Assembly (NCBI GenBank): GCA_963281155.1
Contig: CAUJLY010000001.1
Coordinates: 4,030,001-4,094,000 of the forward strand
DNA: 64,000 nucleotides
Source: Rhabditophanes sp. KR3021
Lineage: Eukaryota > Nematoda > Chromadorea > Rhabditida > Alloionematidae
Direction: 5' to 3'
Shown: positions 10,752 through 22,022 of the stretch, piece by piece
How positions within the stretch are numbered: position 1 is the stretch's first letter
Layout: each line of letters opens with the position of its first letter
The notes under the pieces: generated by a model
Seen by the model: only the letters and a program-made list of their open reading frames with translations
Told to the model about the DNA's origin: nothing
Database searches by the model: none
Translations under genes and position numbers: made by a program

Positions 10752-13700
10752 ATGAGTTACCCACGTCAATTAGGTGACAAGCATTATCTTAATCCAAATC
10801 ACTTGCATCCTTCGGTTTATGTTAATAATAGTTTACGAACACCTCAATTACGTGCTCAAGGAAGAAGCTTGTCGGCAAGAGAGTATGGATCCCAAAACTT
10901 ATTTGAAAATATGTCTCAGCAGCATCCTCACACAAATCCCGAATCTTTTGAAAGTTTAGAGTTAGACTCATCCTTTTATAGTCCAAATCGAAGAAAGAGT
11001 AGTACAGCATCAAATTACTACAGGAAAAGTAGTTCTCCAAGTCCTCGTTATCAACAAACTACAGCAAATATTTTTACTTATATAGGAGAGGGCAGAAGAA
11101 GTTCATCAAGATTACAATCAGATTCTCATGGAGACTCATCTATTTTTAGCTATGACATCAGACGTCCAAGCGAACTCTCCCTTCAAAGATCGGAGGATGA
11201 GGACGGTAAGTAAATAGTTAAAAGCTCAAATGTTTTAAAGTTCCATAAAGCATATACTTTCAAGTATTCCTCATCAAATTTTGAATTAAACTGTGTATTG
11301 TTATTCCTTAAAAATGCTAGGCTGAATTCTTTTAGCAGCGATTATTTAATTTAAAAACTAAACATGTTTTTTATGGTTCTTTTACCCTCAAATTAAATTT
11401 TGTGTTCAACAAATGATATAACAAAAATATCTATAATTTTAAGATAGTTATGTTCAATTTAAGACAGCGTAAGAATAGACGTAAACACTTTAGCATGTAT
11501 TTATTGTGTTGTTGCTTTTTGATATATGTTTTTATCCAAAAGTTAGTATATTATCCGGTTACAGGAAAACAATTGAAACATAAGTATATTCTTAATTAAG
11601 GTACAATTTATAAAAAACAAAGGTATGTCATGGGATGTGATCCTGTTTTCCAAATGCAACTTCCAAATATCAAGTAGCAAATTAATCTTATATTCATCCA
11701 ATCAACTCTTACAAAAAACTCAATTAAACTTTAACGCTTGATTTAAAAATATTTATTTGGTATTCATTGACAAATTATTAAAACGTATATCCTTGATATT
11801 TATTAGCGAAATATTATAAAAAATATTTTTGGCATTCATTAAGGAATTATTTAAAAATATACACTTGATAATCATTAAGGAATTATTTGAAAATACAGCT
11901 TGATATTATTTCATCTTTTAAAGCATATTCTTGACATTTATAAAGTGAACGCATTATATTAAAAATATATTTTGATATTCATTAAGTAGATCTTTTGCTT
12001 CATCTTTCAATTCCTTTTAATATGCTTTAATTACCAGTTTTATTTTTAAGCCACCCAATTTATTTAGATAATTGAGTGTTTGGATAGATAAAAATAGTTT
12101 CACACAACCAAACAAATATTGTGAATTATAACATTTCATTTCACCGGTTTTATCATTTAAATATGTATTGCATTAATAATTTTATATCTGACAGGAATAT
12201 TAATTAATTTTTTATTTCATTGAAAAGGCTTCTTTAGAAGCATTCAAGTTGCTTCAATAACCATCAAAAACATATTCCTCTCCGAACATTAATACTCTAA
12301 AATAAATATAACTCTTTTTTAAATTAATTAGACAAAAAAATTAGAAATTATAATGACCATAAATGAAAAATTGACTTTAGCATGAATTAATTTTCTCCTC
12401 TACTTAACAAAATTGTTAGCCTTCCATATTCGTTTTATTGCTATGCTAATAGACCTTTCATGGCTTATTCTATACATAATTTTTATACTTAATCTCGAGT
12501 TTTGGATAAAATACTAACTGATATTGCTCACTGGTCCTTTATTTAAACAAAAGGCTATTGCATGATAACAGGAAGTTTTTCCAACTTTTAAATAATGATA
12601 AACTTTCCTTGAGGTGAATTCGTTTATTGTTTATGAATTATAAGATTGATACTCTTTAGAGTTGTGACACGATAATTGTAATGGGTAAGGATTGATAAAA
12701 ATGTTATTCAAGCCATTGTCAACTTCATACGTTGGATAGCTTTTTGGTATATTTTCTTATTGCGTTCCTTTATCATATTTTCGTATTACTTCGTATTATA
12801 CTTTGCATTATACTTTCTTATATACTTGTTTTTGGCAAACCATTGCAAAATAATAACTTTTAAAAACTTGAAACATTATCAAAACACTTGAAGATAATCT
12901 TCTATTTGAATATTTTTATATTTTAAACTTTCAAAAAATTAGTTGTCTCTGTGTAATCGTGCATAAGCAGCATAACAACTTTTTCATGCATAAAATCAAT
13001 CATTTAAGAGAATAAAAACAAAAACGTGTGGACCAATTTGATAATGTCTATCAAATAAAGCCCAATATCCGACAAAACAGCCTAGTCTGTTATTGTAATT
13101 GTATCTTTATTGAATCGAACTTTTGACACTTTAACAGCTCGTCAACGTAAAGTTTGACAAAGTGCTGTACTTTGTCTCAACTTATAAATATTCTATAATA
13201 TGTATTTTCATATCTCGTAAAAAATAATCACTTAAAAAAAGAAGAGATATGTTCTAATAATATTTAGTGGTAATACATAATCAGGGATGTTACATGCTTT
13301 GTATATTTTTTATATCCAAATGCTATTTAAATATTATTTAATCATTCTTTAAAAAGTTTTTGTGAGCGCAACGACTAAAATCTTTAACTATTTATACACT
13401 TTACACTCTTTTTATAATAATTTAATAGGTAAATATTTATTGATATATTTTTAGTTCAAGATCAACCTTTGTTTCGGGGGAAATCTTCATCACCCGGGAA
13501 TTGCAACTATTTAAATCCATCCTCAGCAGCCAGTTATATGCAGCGCTCATCATCTTGTAAATCATCCCCAAACATAATACGTTCTAGTTCTCCCAGTACA
13601 AACATATCATTCAGAGGTTCATTTTCACACCAGTCTAAAAGTGACTTAGATATCATGGATTTTTTGCACAATGGAAAGTCATTTGATGATTCCTCGTCAA

Positions 13701-16700
13701 ATTATGAACGACAAGAAACGCCTATCAAGCCAGCTACCAGTCTTTTTTTGAAAAGAGCAACCAGAAGTGTTAGTAAGAAGTTTGCTCAGGTAATCTTTAT
13801 CAATTTTTAATATGAAACTTTCACTTGTCACAAATTCACATACGAGAGACTAACGCAAAACTCATACTTAAAGACAGTTACATATTTCTAAGGCACATGC
13901 ATATGTGTATTTATTTACCAGCCGTAAATAATAGGACATCTATTATGCTCTATTACGATTAACTAAAAAAATTAGTAAAAGGATTTTAAATTTTCTTTAA
14001 ATTCGATTTAATTAACCTTCTATTATCCAATTCTTGTAATAGAAAATTTAAAGATGGCATGGAATACCAAAAATAAAGTAGAATAGAATTACACTTTTAC
14101 ATTAGTATAAAAACATCTACACATATGTCTTAAGTATAAGCATATCATTTTTATATTTTCAAATTAAAAAAATAATTAAGTATGTCTATATAAGATCCTA
14201 TAATCCCTTCCTTATTATGTTCTCAGCCAAAGACAATTTAATGGTGACTGTGTTGAGGTATATTCACATAAAGGGTCTACATTAAATTTTAAGGTATTGA
14301 TGGGGATGCTTTTTAAATTTGTATTATGCACGTAATTATTAGTAATTTGTATTTATTATAATTATAATGACTATTTTTATTTTGGTATTCGTTTTCCTTC
14401 GTTTTGAGAAATAATAAATACTAGATTAAGGTTCATTTTAAAGGGGAACATTATTTATTCTCAAAATATTAACAATTAATATATGATATGACCATCCAAC
14501 CTTGCAATAGCACTTTTTGTAAAAAACATCGATGTACTAATGAGCAAGATTTGTGTATTTATTTATCGTATCACAAATAATTTTACCTTGCCTCTTTAGG
14601 TTGCTTCATCTACTTAACATATAATCATAACAAAAATCGAGGTAGAACATCATGTATGAATTTCGTTTGTTGATTTTAAAAGCAGCCACTTGACGATACA
14701 CAACACCCGCGCAGTATCGTATATTGTCTCAGTTTCATTTATATTAGATTAGCAAAATTAAAGTAGGTACTACCTAGGATAAAAAATTGTTTGTAGTAGA
14801 AAAGTTACATGAAGAGGGCTATGATCTGTTTAATTAATGTACCTAGTATGTATACTATTTTATTCGTCATACTTAAACTCCATCATTTTCCTAAAATTAT
14901 TTTTTTAATACTCCAATTATTTTAAAAAGTTTTGCTATTCCGTGGGTGCGTAGAGATGATAAGCCTATTAATACAATACATACCATTTGTTGACTTCATA
15001 TAAAAGCAAATCTATATATCATTTTATTATTTTTACTTATCAAATTATTTAGCTTATCTCTAGAATATATGAATAATAGTGATTTTATTTATTTGTTTTT
15101 ATATACATATTAAAGTGTTTATATCTATTTTTAGCTAAAGATGGGACACAAGGAATCTAGATTACAGCTTTCACAAAATGATCTTGCAAGTGGCTTTAGT
15201 CATTCATTTGATCAATCATATTTAGAAGACAAGAAGACACTTCCTCCTTCGAAAGAGAAGAAACAAATGTCTTCATCGAGCCGCACTGATTCAACTAACT
15301 CGGATGATTCATATTTAAATGAAAAAAGTACTAGTTACGAGGGCTCTAGTGCCAGTTTGAACATATTTACCAAAAACAAGAAAAACAAAAATGATAGGAG
15401 AGTCCAAAATGGAATTCGAAGTTCGTCAGCTACATCAAAGGCAGTCACCCCTAAACGTACTATTTCTCCGCCACGCATGACAAGCAACAAGAAAATAAAC
15501 CCAATTTCTTCATCAAGCCAGGAAATTATTAAATATTGTATGGCCTCTTCAAAAGGAGATATCGCAACAAGAATTATTTCTCGCATGTGCCATAAGAGAG
15601 AGGACTTTGCCGCCTTTGTTACTAATCTAAGCCCAGAGAATTTAAATGAATTTACTAATTCCATTAAAGAATATCTAAGCCAAGTATATAAGTATTTGGA
15701 CCGTTCTGAAAAATTGAGGGAAATATCTGTTCAATTTGGAATTTTACAAGGTAATTAATTAAAAGAGAGTCATTTTATTAGATAGATAAAACCTATATAT
15801 GAAGAAATGAATACACATAACAAACAAATTATGTAACAGTTTCAAGTAATGGTTGTAATATATTTTAATCAGGCATACTACTATCAGTATTCTTTATAAA
15901 CACCACTTCCGAAGAATCAGGAGCATCCATAGAATCTTTGATGATGATATTTGCTACTTTTCCTTTCAGCTCGTCATTCATTTTGTGAACATCTTCAAAT
16001 GTAAGATCACCGGAATCTGAGTTTTTCATTCGAGGCCAGGAAGCTCTGATTAGGATAGCTTCGATATTTTTGATGACTTCCTACGATTGGTACTTCACCT
16101 TCAAGACTGTGATTTCATTCTCTCTATAAGGCTCATTCCGAATGATAGCATTAAAAAAATTCTCTTTTCTATGAAACCCCTTCTTTAGATTAACCTTTCT
16201 TTTAAGATCATCACTATGGCTAGTCATTCTTTCTTTAAAGACAGTTATTAGTACAATACAATTCACCTATAACCACTTCACTTTTAGACAATTTGAGTAA
16301 CGTCTTTGCTATATCTTTGGCCTTGATCAGAAAGAATATAGGGTTAAGTTTTTTCATTTCTATCCTTACTTCCAACTTTAGTTAATATAGCAAGGAAATT
16401 AGTATTAAACTCTGGATATTCAATGCATGAAGAAATAATAAGAAGCTACGCACATCCTAATTGATTATTCTTAAAACTCCTTACTGCGTCTGTATGACCA
16501 AATAATAAGATTGATGCAGATTCTTTTCAGAACCCGATATTCTTCAAGCTTTCTTCAATGTTTTTAACCGATCACTAGCATCTGAGATAGATTTAGGTGT
16601 TTCCAGTTTTCCATAAACCAATGCCTTTAGTTCTTTTCTTAAATAAATAGTATTTTCATAGTTCTTGAAACATTTGCTAATAGGTGCCTGCCTATCAGAG

Positions 16701-17680
16701 TAATACATTAGTCCTCTATCAATCAATCGACGAATTTCCGTTCTGTCTTCTATACTTTGTCCAATTTGTAGTGATTGAGTGAGATAAGGGACACTTTGAA
16801 CTTGATCTAAATCAAATTAATTGCACATAATTGACTTTAAAACTTAACATTCTCTATAAAAGATGTACTTCTTCCAAAAGGCAGACTATTTTCAGTCCTG
16901 AATGTCTTTCTGCTAGGCTTTTCTTCTAAGCTTACTTGCCTTCCTAGAATACCACCTAAATCGGAAACAGTACTTCTCTTTGCTGTTTATCGGCCATAGC
17001 AGTTAATAACTCCAATATAAGGCTATCTTACTGCACTAAAATAAAGAAACAATATTGCTAAAGTCATATTTGATTATGAACATTACAAAAATATATATAG
17101 CTTTCAGCTAATATTCAAATGTATTAGTTCTCATCGTAATGTTGATGTAGAGCATCTTCACCTAATAAATACCTGAATTTAAAAATATAAGTAATATACT
17201 AATAACTTTATAGTTTGTAAGAGAAGTCTGGGGTTCAAGGCTGATTTTTTTGCCATCCTTGCTGATGCTGTTGTCACAGAGTTTTTCTTTTTCGATGCGG
17301 CAGCACACAGTCCAACAGAAGTCATTGAAAGCTTCACAGAATTGGTTGAAATTCTATTCTCGAATATCCGGGAAGGGTTCTATTTTCAGATTCGTTATAT
17401 CAGACGGTCCTCACAATGTTTTAACGGCACATTCAGTCAATCTCAAGAAATTATTGGTGAGAGTGATTCCACTCAACAGCCTAGCTCAAACTCATCGATC
17501 GCAAGTAACATGCGTCATCCATGGACTATGCATCGTCAAATGAGTGAAAACATGAGTGAAAATGGTTGTCATGCCAACCAACCAAGAAATCATAGTGCAA
17601 GGTACCAGTACCAAAGTAGCCCAAATACTCCTATCGAGCCCGTTATGTCAAGTGGAGTTATTATTAATATTAAAAATTAA
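10752..17680 (+). CDS. Nematode globin-domain protein with long Ser-rich N-terminus
   Basis: Four exons (10752-11205, 13455-13789, 15135-15750, 17214-17680) join with matching phases (1, 0, 1) to 623 residues. The first ~390 residues are low-complexity, Ser/Arg/Tyr-rich and probably disordered. A globin domain spans roughly residues 390-540: helices in exon 3 end with LREISVQFGILQ, and exon 4 continues with SLGFKADFFAILADA and ends near EILFSNIREGFYFQIR, the C-terminal pattern of nematode globins. The proximal (F8) His expected in the FGxxH position reads Gln468, right at the exon 3/4 junction, so haem binding is doubtful. A Ser/Asn-rich tail follows. Introns of 2.2, 1.3 and 1.5 kb are far longer than elsewhere in the window. 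mks-1 starts 102 bp downstream. Confidence 0.82.
11206..13454 (+). other. Globin gene intron 1 (2249 bp)
   Basis: It begins GTAAGT and ends TTTTTAG. It contains a degenerate tandem repeat near 11745-11990 and otherwise no supported gene. Confidence 0.7.
11745..11990. repeat. Degenerate tandem repeat, ~45-50 bp unit
   Basis: About five diverged copies of a unit containing GATATTCATTAAGGAATTAT followed by TTAAAAATATAC. It lies inside intron 1 of the globin gene. Period and copy number are estimated by eye. Confidence 0.5.
13790..15134 (+). other. Globin gene intron 2 (1345 bp)
   Basis: Bounded by CAG|GTAATC and TTTTTAG|CTA, phase 0. I see no other feature in it. Confidence 0.65.
15865..16997 (-). 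pseudogene. Decayed protein-coding sequence antisense in globin intron 3
   Basis: Minus-strand translation gives ~370 residues of protein-like sequence in pieces, broken by several frameshifts (near 16985, 16870, 16555 and 16270) and by stops of all three kinds. It can be followed from ATG at 16997 (MADKQQR) to a TAA at 15865. Well-preserved pieces include EIRRLIDRGLMYYSDRQAPI, SASILLFGHTDAVRSFKNNQ and KVANIIIKDSMDAPDSSEVV. I do not recognise the family. It lies wholly within the last intron (15751-17213) of the globin gene on the opposite strand, which suggests insertion followed by decay. No poly-A tail or target duplication is evident. Extensive sequencing error in a real nested gene is the alternative. 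Confidence 0.5.
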
Positions 17681-17782
17681 TTTTCAATACAAACTGCTTG
17701 AACATTTTCTTGAACTAATTAAATATTAATCATCTAATTTTATTATTTTATTATCCTTTTTGTATTTTTAAAAAAAATAAAA

Positions 17783-19365
17783 ATGGATATCCATAATGAA
17801 GAAAGTATTTACTTTGCACGTAATTCTCTCGATTCAATGAAAATTGAGTAAGTTTAATATCGTTTATCTAATTAGAGTCCAATTTTGTTAATTTTGTTAA
17901 CTTTCGTATATTTTTAAGAGTGACAATTGAGAAGCTTGGTGCCTTTAATGGGAATTTTCAATTGTTTACTCCAAATACACCAAGTTCATCTGCCTTTTTA
18001 CCCTCAATAAAAGGTATTATTAGTGGTCAATCAAAAGGTAGCACATCTCAACAACAAACTCCAAATGCATTGCTGAATAAGAATAATTTAATTGAACGAA
18101 CTGTCATAAGCTGGGGAGAAATTATTGAAAACAACTTTCAAAAAGGTGACACTTTATTCGATTCAAACCAAACACCAAAGTCAAAAATTTTCACATCATT
18201 TCAAATACTTCAAGGGAATAGTGTTGATAAAGAAACCACTCAACAAAGTCCAATTATCAGAAACCGAAAAATTAAACCACTGGATATTTTGAAGAACAAA
18301 AATTTGGTCATTGATAATCCCACAAAGATGCAATTTACTGAAGCACGTCATATAAACACATCCAAAATAGAGATGCTAATCTTCGCTTATCTGGGATCAA
18401 GTGATAAAGTAGGACCAAAGTATGACAAATCTCAAGAATTTGTACTTGCTCAAATAACTATAATAAATGGCAACATGATAATAATGAGACAAAACTTTTC
18501 TGGAACAAAACTTTTCGCAAAAGATGGTGTCTACCAAATTCACTTAAAAGTTCATGACGTAATTAATTTTAGCAAGATTAATGATGAAATCTTAAGCTTA
18601 ATTGAGTTCGAGTACGAGGATGATAGTGAAAAAGCTGATAAAAATTTAAAAGTACTTAGAAGAAACGAAAAGTTATTCGTTGACATAAATTATATGGTAA
18701 CGATTAAAAAAGCATCTGGATTTGCGCGTAACGGTTCTTATGTAGAGTACCTAGTTGAATGTCCTGATCATTTTAGATTCAAAAACAATGAAAAACTGCT
18801 TATTGGAAGAACACAGATTTGTTATTCAAACAAAGAATCGGAGTCATTGTTTTCGTTTACATTCGAGTTAAATTTACAATGGGATTTGAAGTCAAAAAGT
18901 TATTCATTTCCATTAATTTATTTTAAAGTTGGTTCAGAAGACAGCTTTAAGTCATTTTATGTTAACGGATATTCCACCTTGATATTGATACCGGAAACTG
19001 GATATAAGCATCACTCATTAAAGTGTTGGAGACCTGTTAATAAAAGTTCTTCTTATGGCCAATTGTATGAACTTTTCGTAGGACAATATACTGATCTCAA
19101 ATGTATAAACATACAAAAAGAACAATATCTAAATAAATATGAAAGTGCTGTTGGTATGACTACAGAATCTAGTGGTTTATTAGAAGTGTCTGTTAACACA
19201 GTTTTACAAAGCCAACATTTTATCCTGAATGATGAGTTGTCATCAATGAAATATTCGGTAATGAACAAAATCGAAAGAACCGACTTATCGTTGTACATGA
19301 ATATTAAAAGGGTTCTCCTGGAGTTTGAAAAAGCAAGAAAAAACTTATTATTAATATCAACGTAA
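17783..19365 (+). CDS. mks-1: MKS1-like B9-domain protein (Meckel syndrome type 1)
   Basis: Exons 17783-17847 and 17919-19365 join across a 71-bp phase-2 intron to 503 residues. The C-terminal half is the B9 domain of MKS1. It shows YVEYLVECPDHF, an FSFTFELNLQWDL strand, FPLIYFKVGSEDSF and FYVNGYSTLILIPETGYKH. CWRPV, ELFVGQYTDLK and GMTTESSGLLEVSVN follow, an order specific to MKS1 rather than B9D1/B9D2. MKS1 works with MKSR-1/2 and other MKS-module proteins at the ciliary transition zone, in nematodes confined to sensory neurons. The N-terminus is low-complexity and less conserved. The gene begins 102 bp after the globin stop on the same strand, compatible with an operon. AATAAA at 19409-19414 overlaps the 3' end of the convergent glycosyltransferase gene. 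Confidence 0.88.
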
Positions 19366-19418
19366 GAGGATTAAACAAAATTAACATAAAGACAAAAATA
19401 TCTTATTTAATAAAAGTA

Positions 19419-20396
19419 TTAATTTGGTTTCTCAATTGGTGTCAATTTCCTTGCATACTTTCTGATGTTCCTTAGCCCTCGATTAACTTCACGTGTTATT
19501 TCATGCTTTGATACACTTTTAGTGGACATTTCACCAGCAATTTCAGCGACGTATGTAACATACTCCATTGAATAAATCATATCCTTGGTCATCGGATGAA
19601 AAGATATTGGAAAATTACTCAATTCGTTTTCATTACCTTTAAATGGGTAAACAGCCTTTTGGTTTATTTTCTTTTTTTGCTCCGTATTTTCAGGAAAAAG
19701 AAACTCGTTTGCACTCAACGGAACAAATAATATCCTACCTTGCTTGTCTCTTGATTCGCTTATTTTAATACCAACTGAAGCTAAACACTGCCCGATTTCC
19801 AAATCTTCGTGTAATCCCAAAATAGATGGAGGTTTACATTTCTTCTTATTAGGAAACCCTCGTGTTACCAATTTTTTTAAAGCTGATTTGCTAAGTACGT
19901 ATCCAGAACCCGACATATAGTTGCTTTTTCCTTCTTCTTTAAAGGGGAATCCGAAATAATGATCTTCATATTTACTTTTACTCATCAAAAATTGGCGTAA
20001 ATTATCAAAAATAAAATATGAATTGTTTTCCATCTTTAAAAAGTAATCAAAATCGTCTCCAAACTTTCTATAAGCCTTCACAAAAGCTTTCCTAACTTTT
20101 AAATACCTATCTTTTTTTGGCACTCCTAGTTTAGAATCAGCAAATACGATTTTGTTGCATTTTTTCAAATAAGTATTCCTGATAGGCATATCACGATCTT
20201 CTCTATATTTAACTTCTGTTAGGATAATGCAAAAAATCTTTATTTCATCTTTTAACCTTCTGGATATTGCATTAAAAACTATTAAAATTAGATAAATAAA
20301 TGAGCGTAAAAAACCTTTGTCAGCTTCAAGTTGTGTTAGATAATTAGCTGTTAAGATAAATACAAATAGTTGTACTTGAATTCGAATTTTTAGCAT
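19419..20396 (-). CDS. C1GALT-like GT31 glycosyltransferase lacking the DxD motif
   Basis: The open frame of 325 codons includes a probable 36-bp intron (20279-20314), supported by an intron at the equivalent place, in the same phase, in the neighbouring paralogue; with it the protein is 313 residues. An N-terminal hydrophobic segment acts as signal or Golgi anchor. Family landmarks of core 1 beta-1,3-galactosyltransferases are visible: SGSGYVLSKSALKKL, LHEDLEIGQCLASVGI, ISESRDKQGRILF and ISFHPM. However, the metal-binding DDD/DxD site, expected after FLK, reads MENNSYFIFDNL, so catalysis is doubtful. It is arranged head-to-tail with the canonical paralogue at 20819. Its stop is only ~53 bp from the convergent mks-1 stop. 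Confidence 0.85.
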   Translation of the reverse strand: MLKIRIQVQLFVFILTANYLTQLEADKGFLRSFIYLILIVFNAISRRLKDEIKIFCIILTEVKYREDRDMPIRNTYLKKCNKIVFADSKLGVPKKDRYLKVRKAFVKAYRKFGDDFDYFLKMENNSYFIFDNLRQFLMSKSKYEDHYFGFPFKEEGKSNYMSGSGYVLSKSALKKLVTRGFPNKKKCKPPSILGLHEDLEIGQCLASVGIKISESRDKQGRILFVPLSANEFLFPENTEQKKKINQKAVYPFKGNENELSNFPISFHPMTKDMIYSMEYVTYVAEIAGEMSTKSVSKHEITREVNRGLRNIRKYARKLTPIEKPN

Positions 20397-20818
20397 TAGT
20401 AGAGTAAATAAGAAACGTATTTATATTTGCTTAAATACTATCTGGTTACGCAAGTTTATTTTGATGAATTAAGTTGGATAAATATCATAATACAAGAACA
20501 TAGAGTTTCAATTGTTATAGCTTTAATTCACAATTATAAACAAGTAATGATATCGTGTTTTTTAAATCGCCTATGGATATATTCAATTCATGTCAGACAA
20601 TTGTGTAGTTTAGTATTCCGTGTTGTAGTTATTTAGAAGAGAAGATGTCATTTTTATATAGACGATTGTTTACATCTATATAAAAGCACTTCAATAATAC
20701 AATGGAATAACACAAAACTAAATAGATGATTAAGTTATTAAATTAAATATTACTAGCTTGTCAAACGAACTTTTTATAACGTGCAAAACAAATAAATTAT
20801 GGGGGTAAATTTTGATAT
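20397..20818. other. Spacer between GT31 paralogues
   Basis: About 420 bp, containing only a short frame at 20427-20636 without support. Confidence 0.4.
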
Positions 20819-22022
20819 CTATAATTCTGACTTTGGCAAGTATTGAGTTTTTGAATAATTATACATTAATTCTATACGTTCATTAGCTTGAGCTTCAATT
20901 GTCCTGTGGTCTAAGGTAGACCGAATTATAGATCCTATTCCAGCTACTTCAGCATGGTAAAAAAGATATTCTAACACATACATCATATTTGCATCGGTAT
21001 AGTGGATGCTAATAGGGAAATTTCCCAGATAAGCCATTCCATTTTCAAGTTTATGGACCGCTCTTTGCATAAAAAAACTTTTTTGTTTAAATGTATGAGG
21101 TGTAGCGAATTCAGAAACTGACCCTGGAATGAATAGCAACCGTTTTTTTTGATCTCTTGAATCTACAGGGAATATCTTCAATTTCGCTAGACATTCTGAT
21201 ATATATTGGTCTTCAAGACCACGATGGAGTACTTTGCAATACTTTTTACTAGTAAATCCTTTAGTTACAAGTTTCTTAAATGAAGCTCTTGATAAAACAT
21301 ATCCACTTCCGCCAGTTATAAAGCCTACATTTGGACGATGACGATCTTTGAACTGTGCTTGGAAGCCATAGTAATTTGTATCCTTATTTGGGTCCTTATT
21401 CATCAAGAACATAGATAGGTTTTCCATTATGACATAACTAAAAAGTATAATAAGAATTGTATACAAACAACCACTCGCGAAACAATTATGCCACAAGTTT
21501 GGTTTACCTGTCGTTATCAACCTAAAATTAAGCATGATTAGAGCAATAGTTTACTGCAAGCAACTTACTTTGAAGAACCAATCATAAGAAGCCCCATATT
21601 TTTTAAACACCCATTTGAAGCAGTTCCCAATCTTTGTAAAGCTTAAATAAAAATAGTTAGTTAATTATTTCCAGAAGCTGTAAGTGAGGCTTAATTTCAA
21701 GAACGTACCTATATTCGTAACCATTATCAAAATGACATCGGACATGTGGATACTTAGGGTCATTGACTGTGGAAGCAAAAACATATTTTCCACATCGCTT
21801 CAGCCACGTTGCTTTTTGGTGATCATCTCTTGAATGTCTATAATTCTTACCCGATAAAATTATACAAAAGACTTTAACTTTATTCTGAAGCTTCGCAGAT
21901 ACAATGTCACTTACTAAAAAAGTATTTATGCAACAATAAAATTGAAAAAAATTACCTGGATCTGATGCAATATTAATAAACATTACAAACAATAGCAAGA
22001 AAATGGAATTGAGGTAGATCAT
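20819..22022 (-). CDS. C1GALT-like GT31 glycosyltransferase with DxD micro-exon
   Basis: Five exons (22022-21956, 21913-21709, 21641-21569, 21521-21508, 21437-20819) join to 325 residues. Exon 1 encodes a signal-anchor (MIYLNSIFLLLFVMFINIAS). Exon 4 is only 14 nt and supplies Val-Asp-Asn-Asp, so that FFKVDNDSYVIMENL, the divalent-metal DxD site of the family, is formed exactly in frame; skipping it breaks the frame. TGGSGYVLSRASFKKL, GLEDQYISECLAKL, DSRDQKKRLLFIP and ISIHYTDANMMYVLEYL complete the fold. It should transfer a sugar (in family members UDP-Gal to O-GalNAc) in the Golgi. The closest relative is the adjacent downstream gene, so this is a tandem duplication. Confidence 0.85.

Noticed and set aside
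20427..20636. 69-codon frame between the GT31 genes
   Set aside because: The start is not ATG, composition is AT-driven and there is no similarity.
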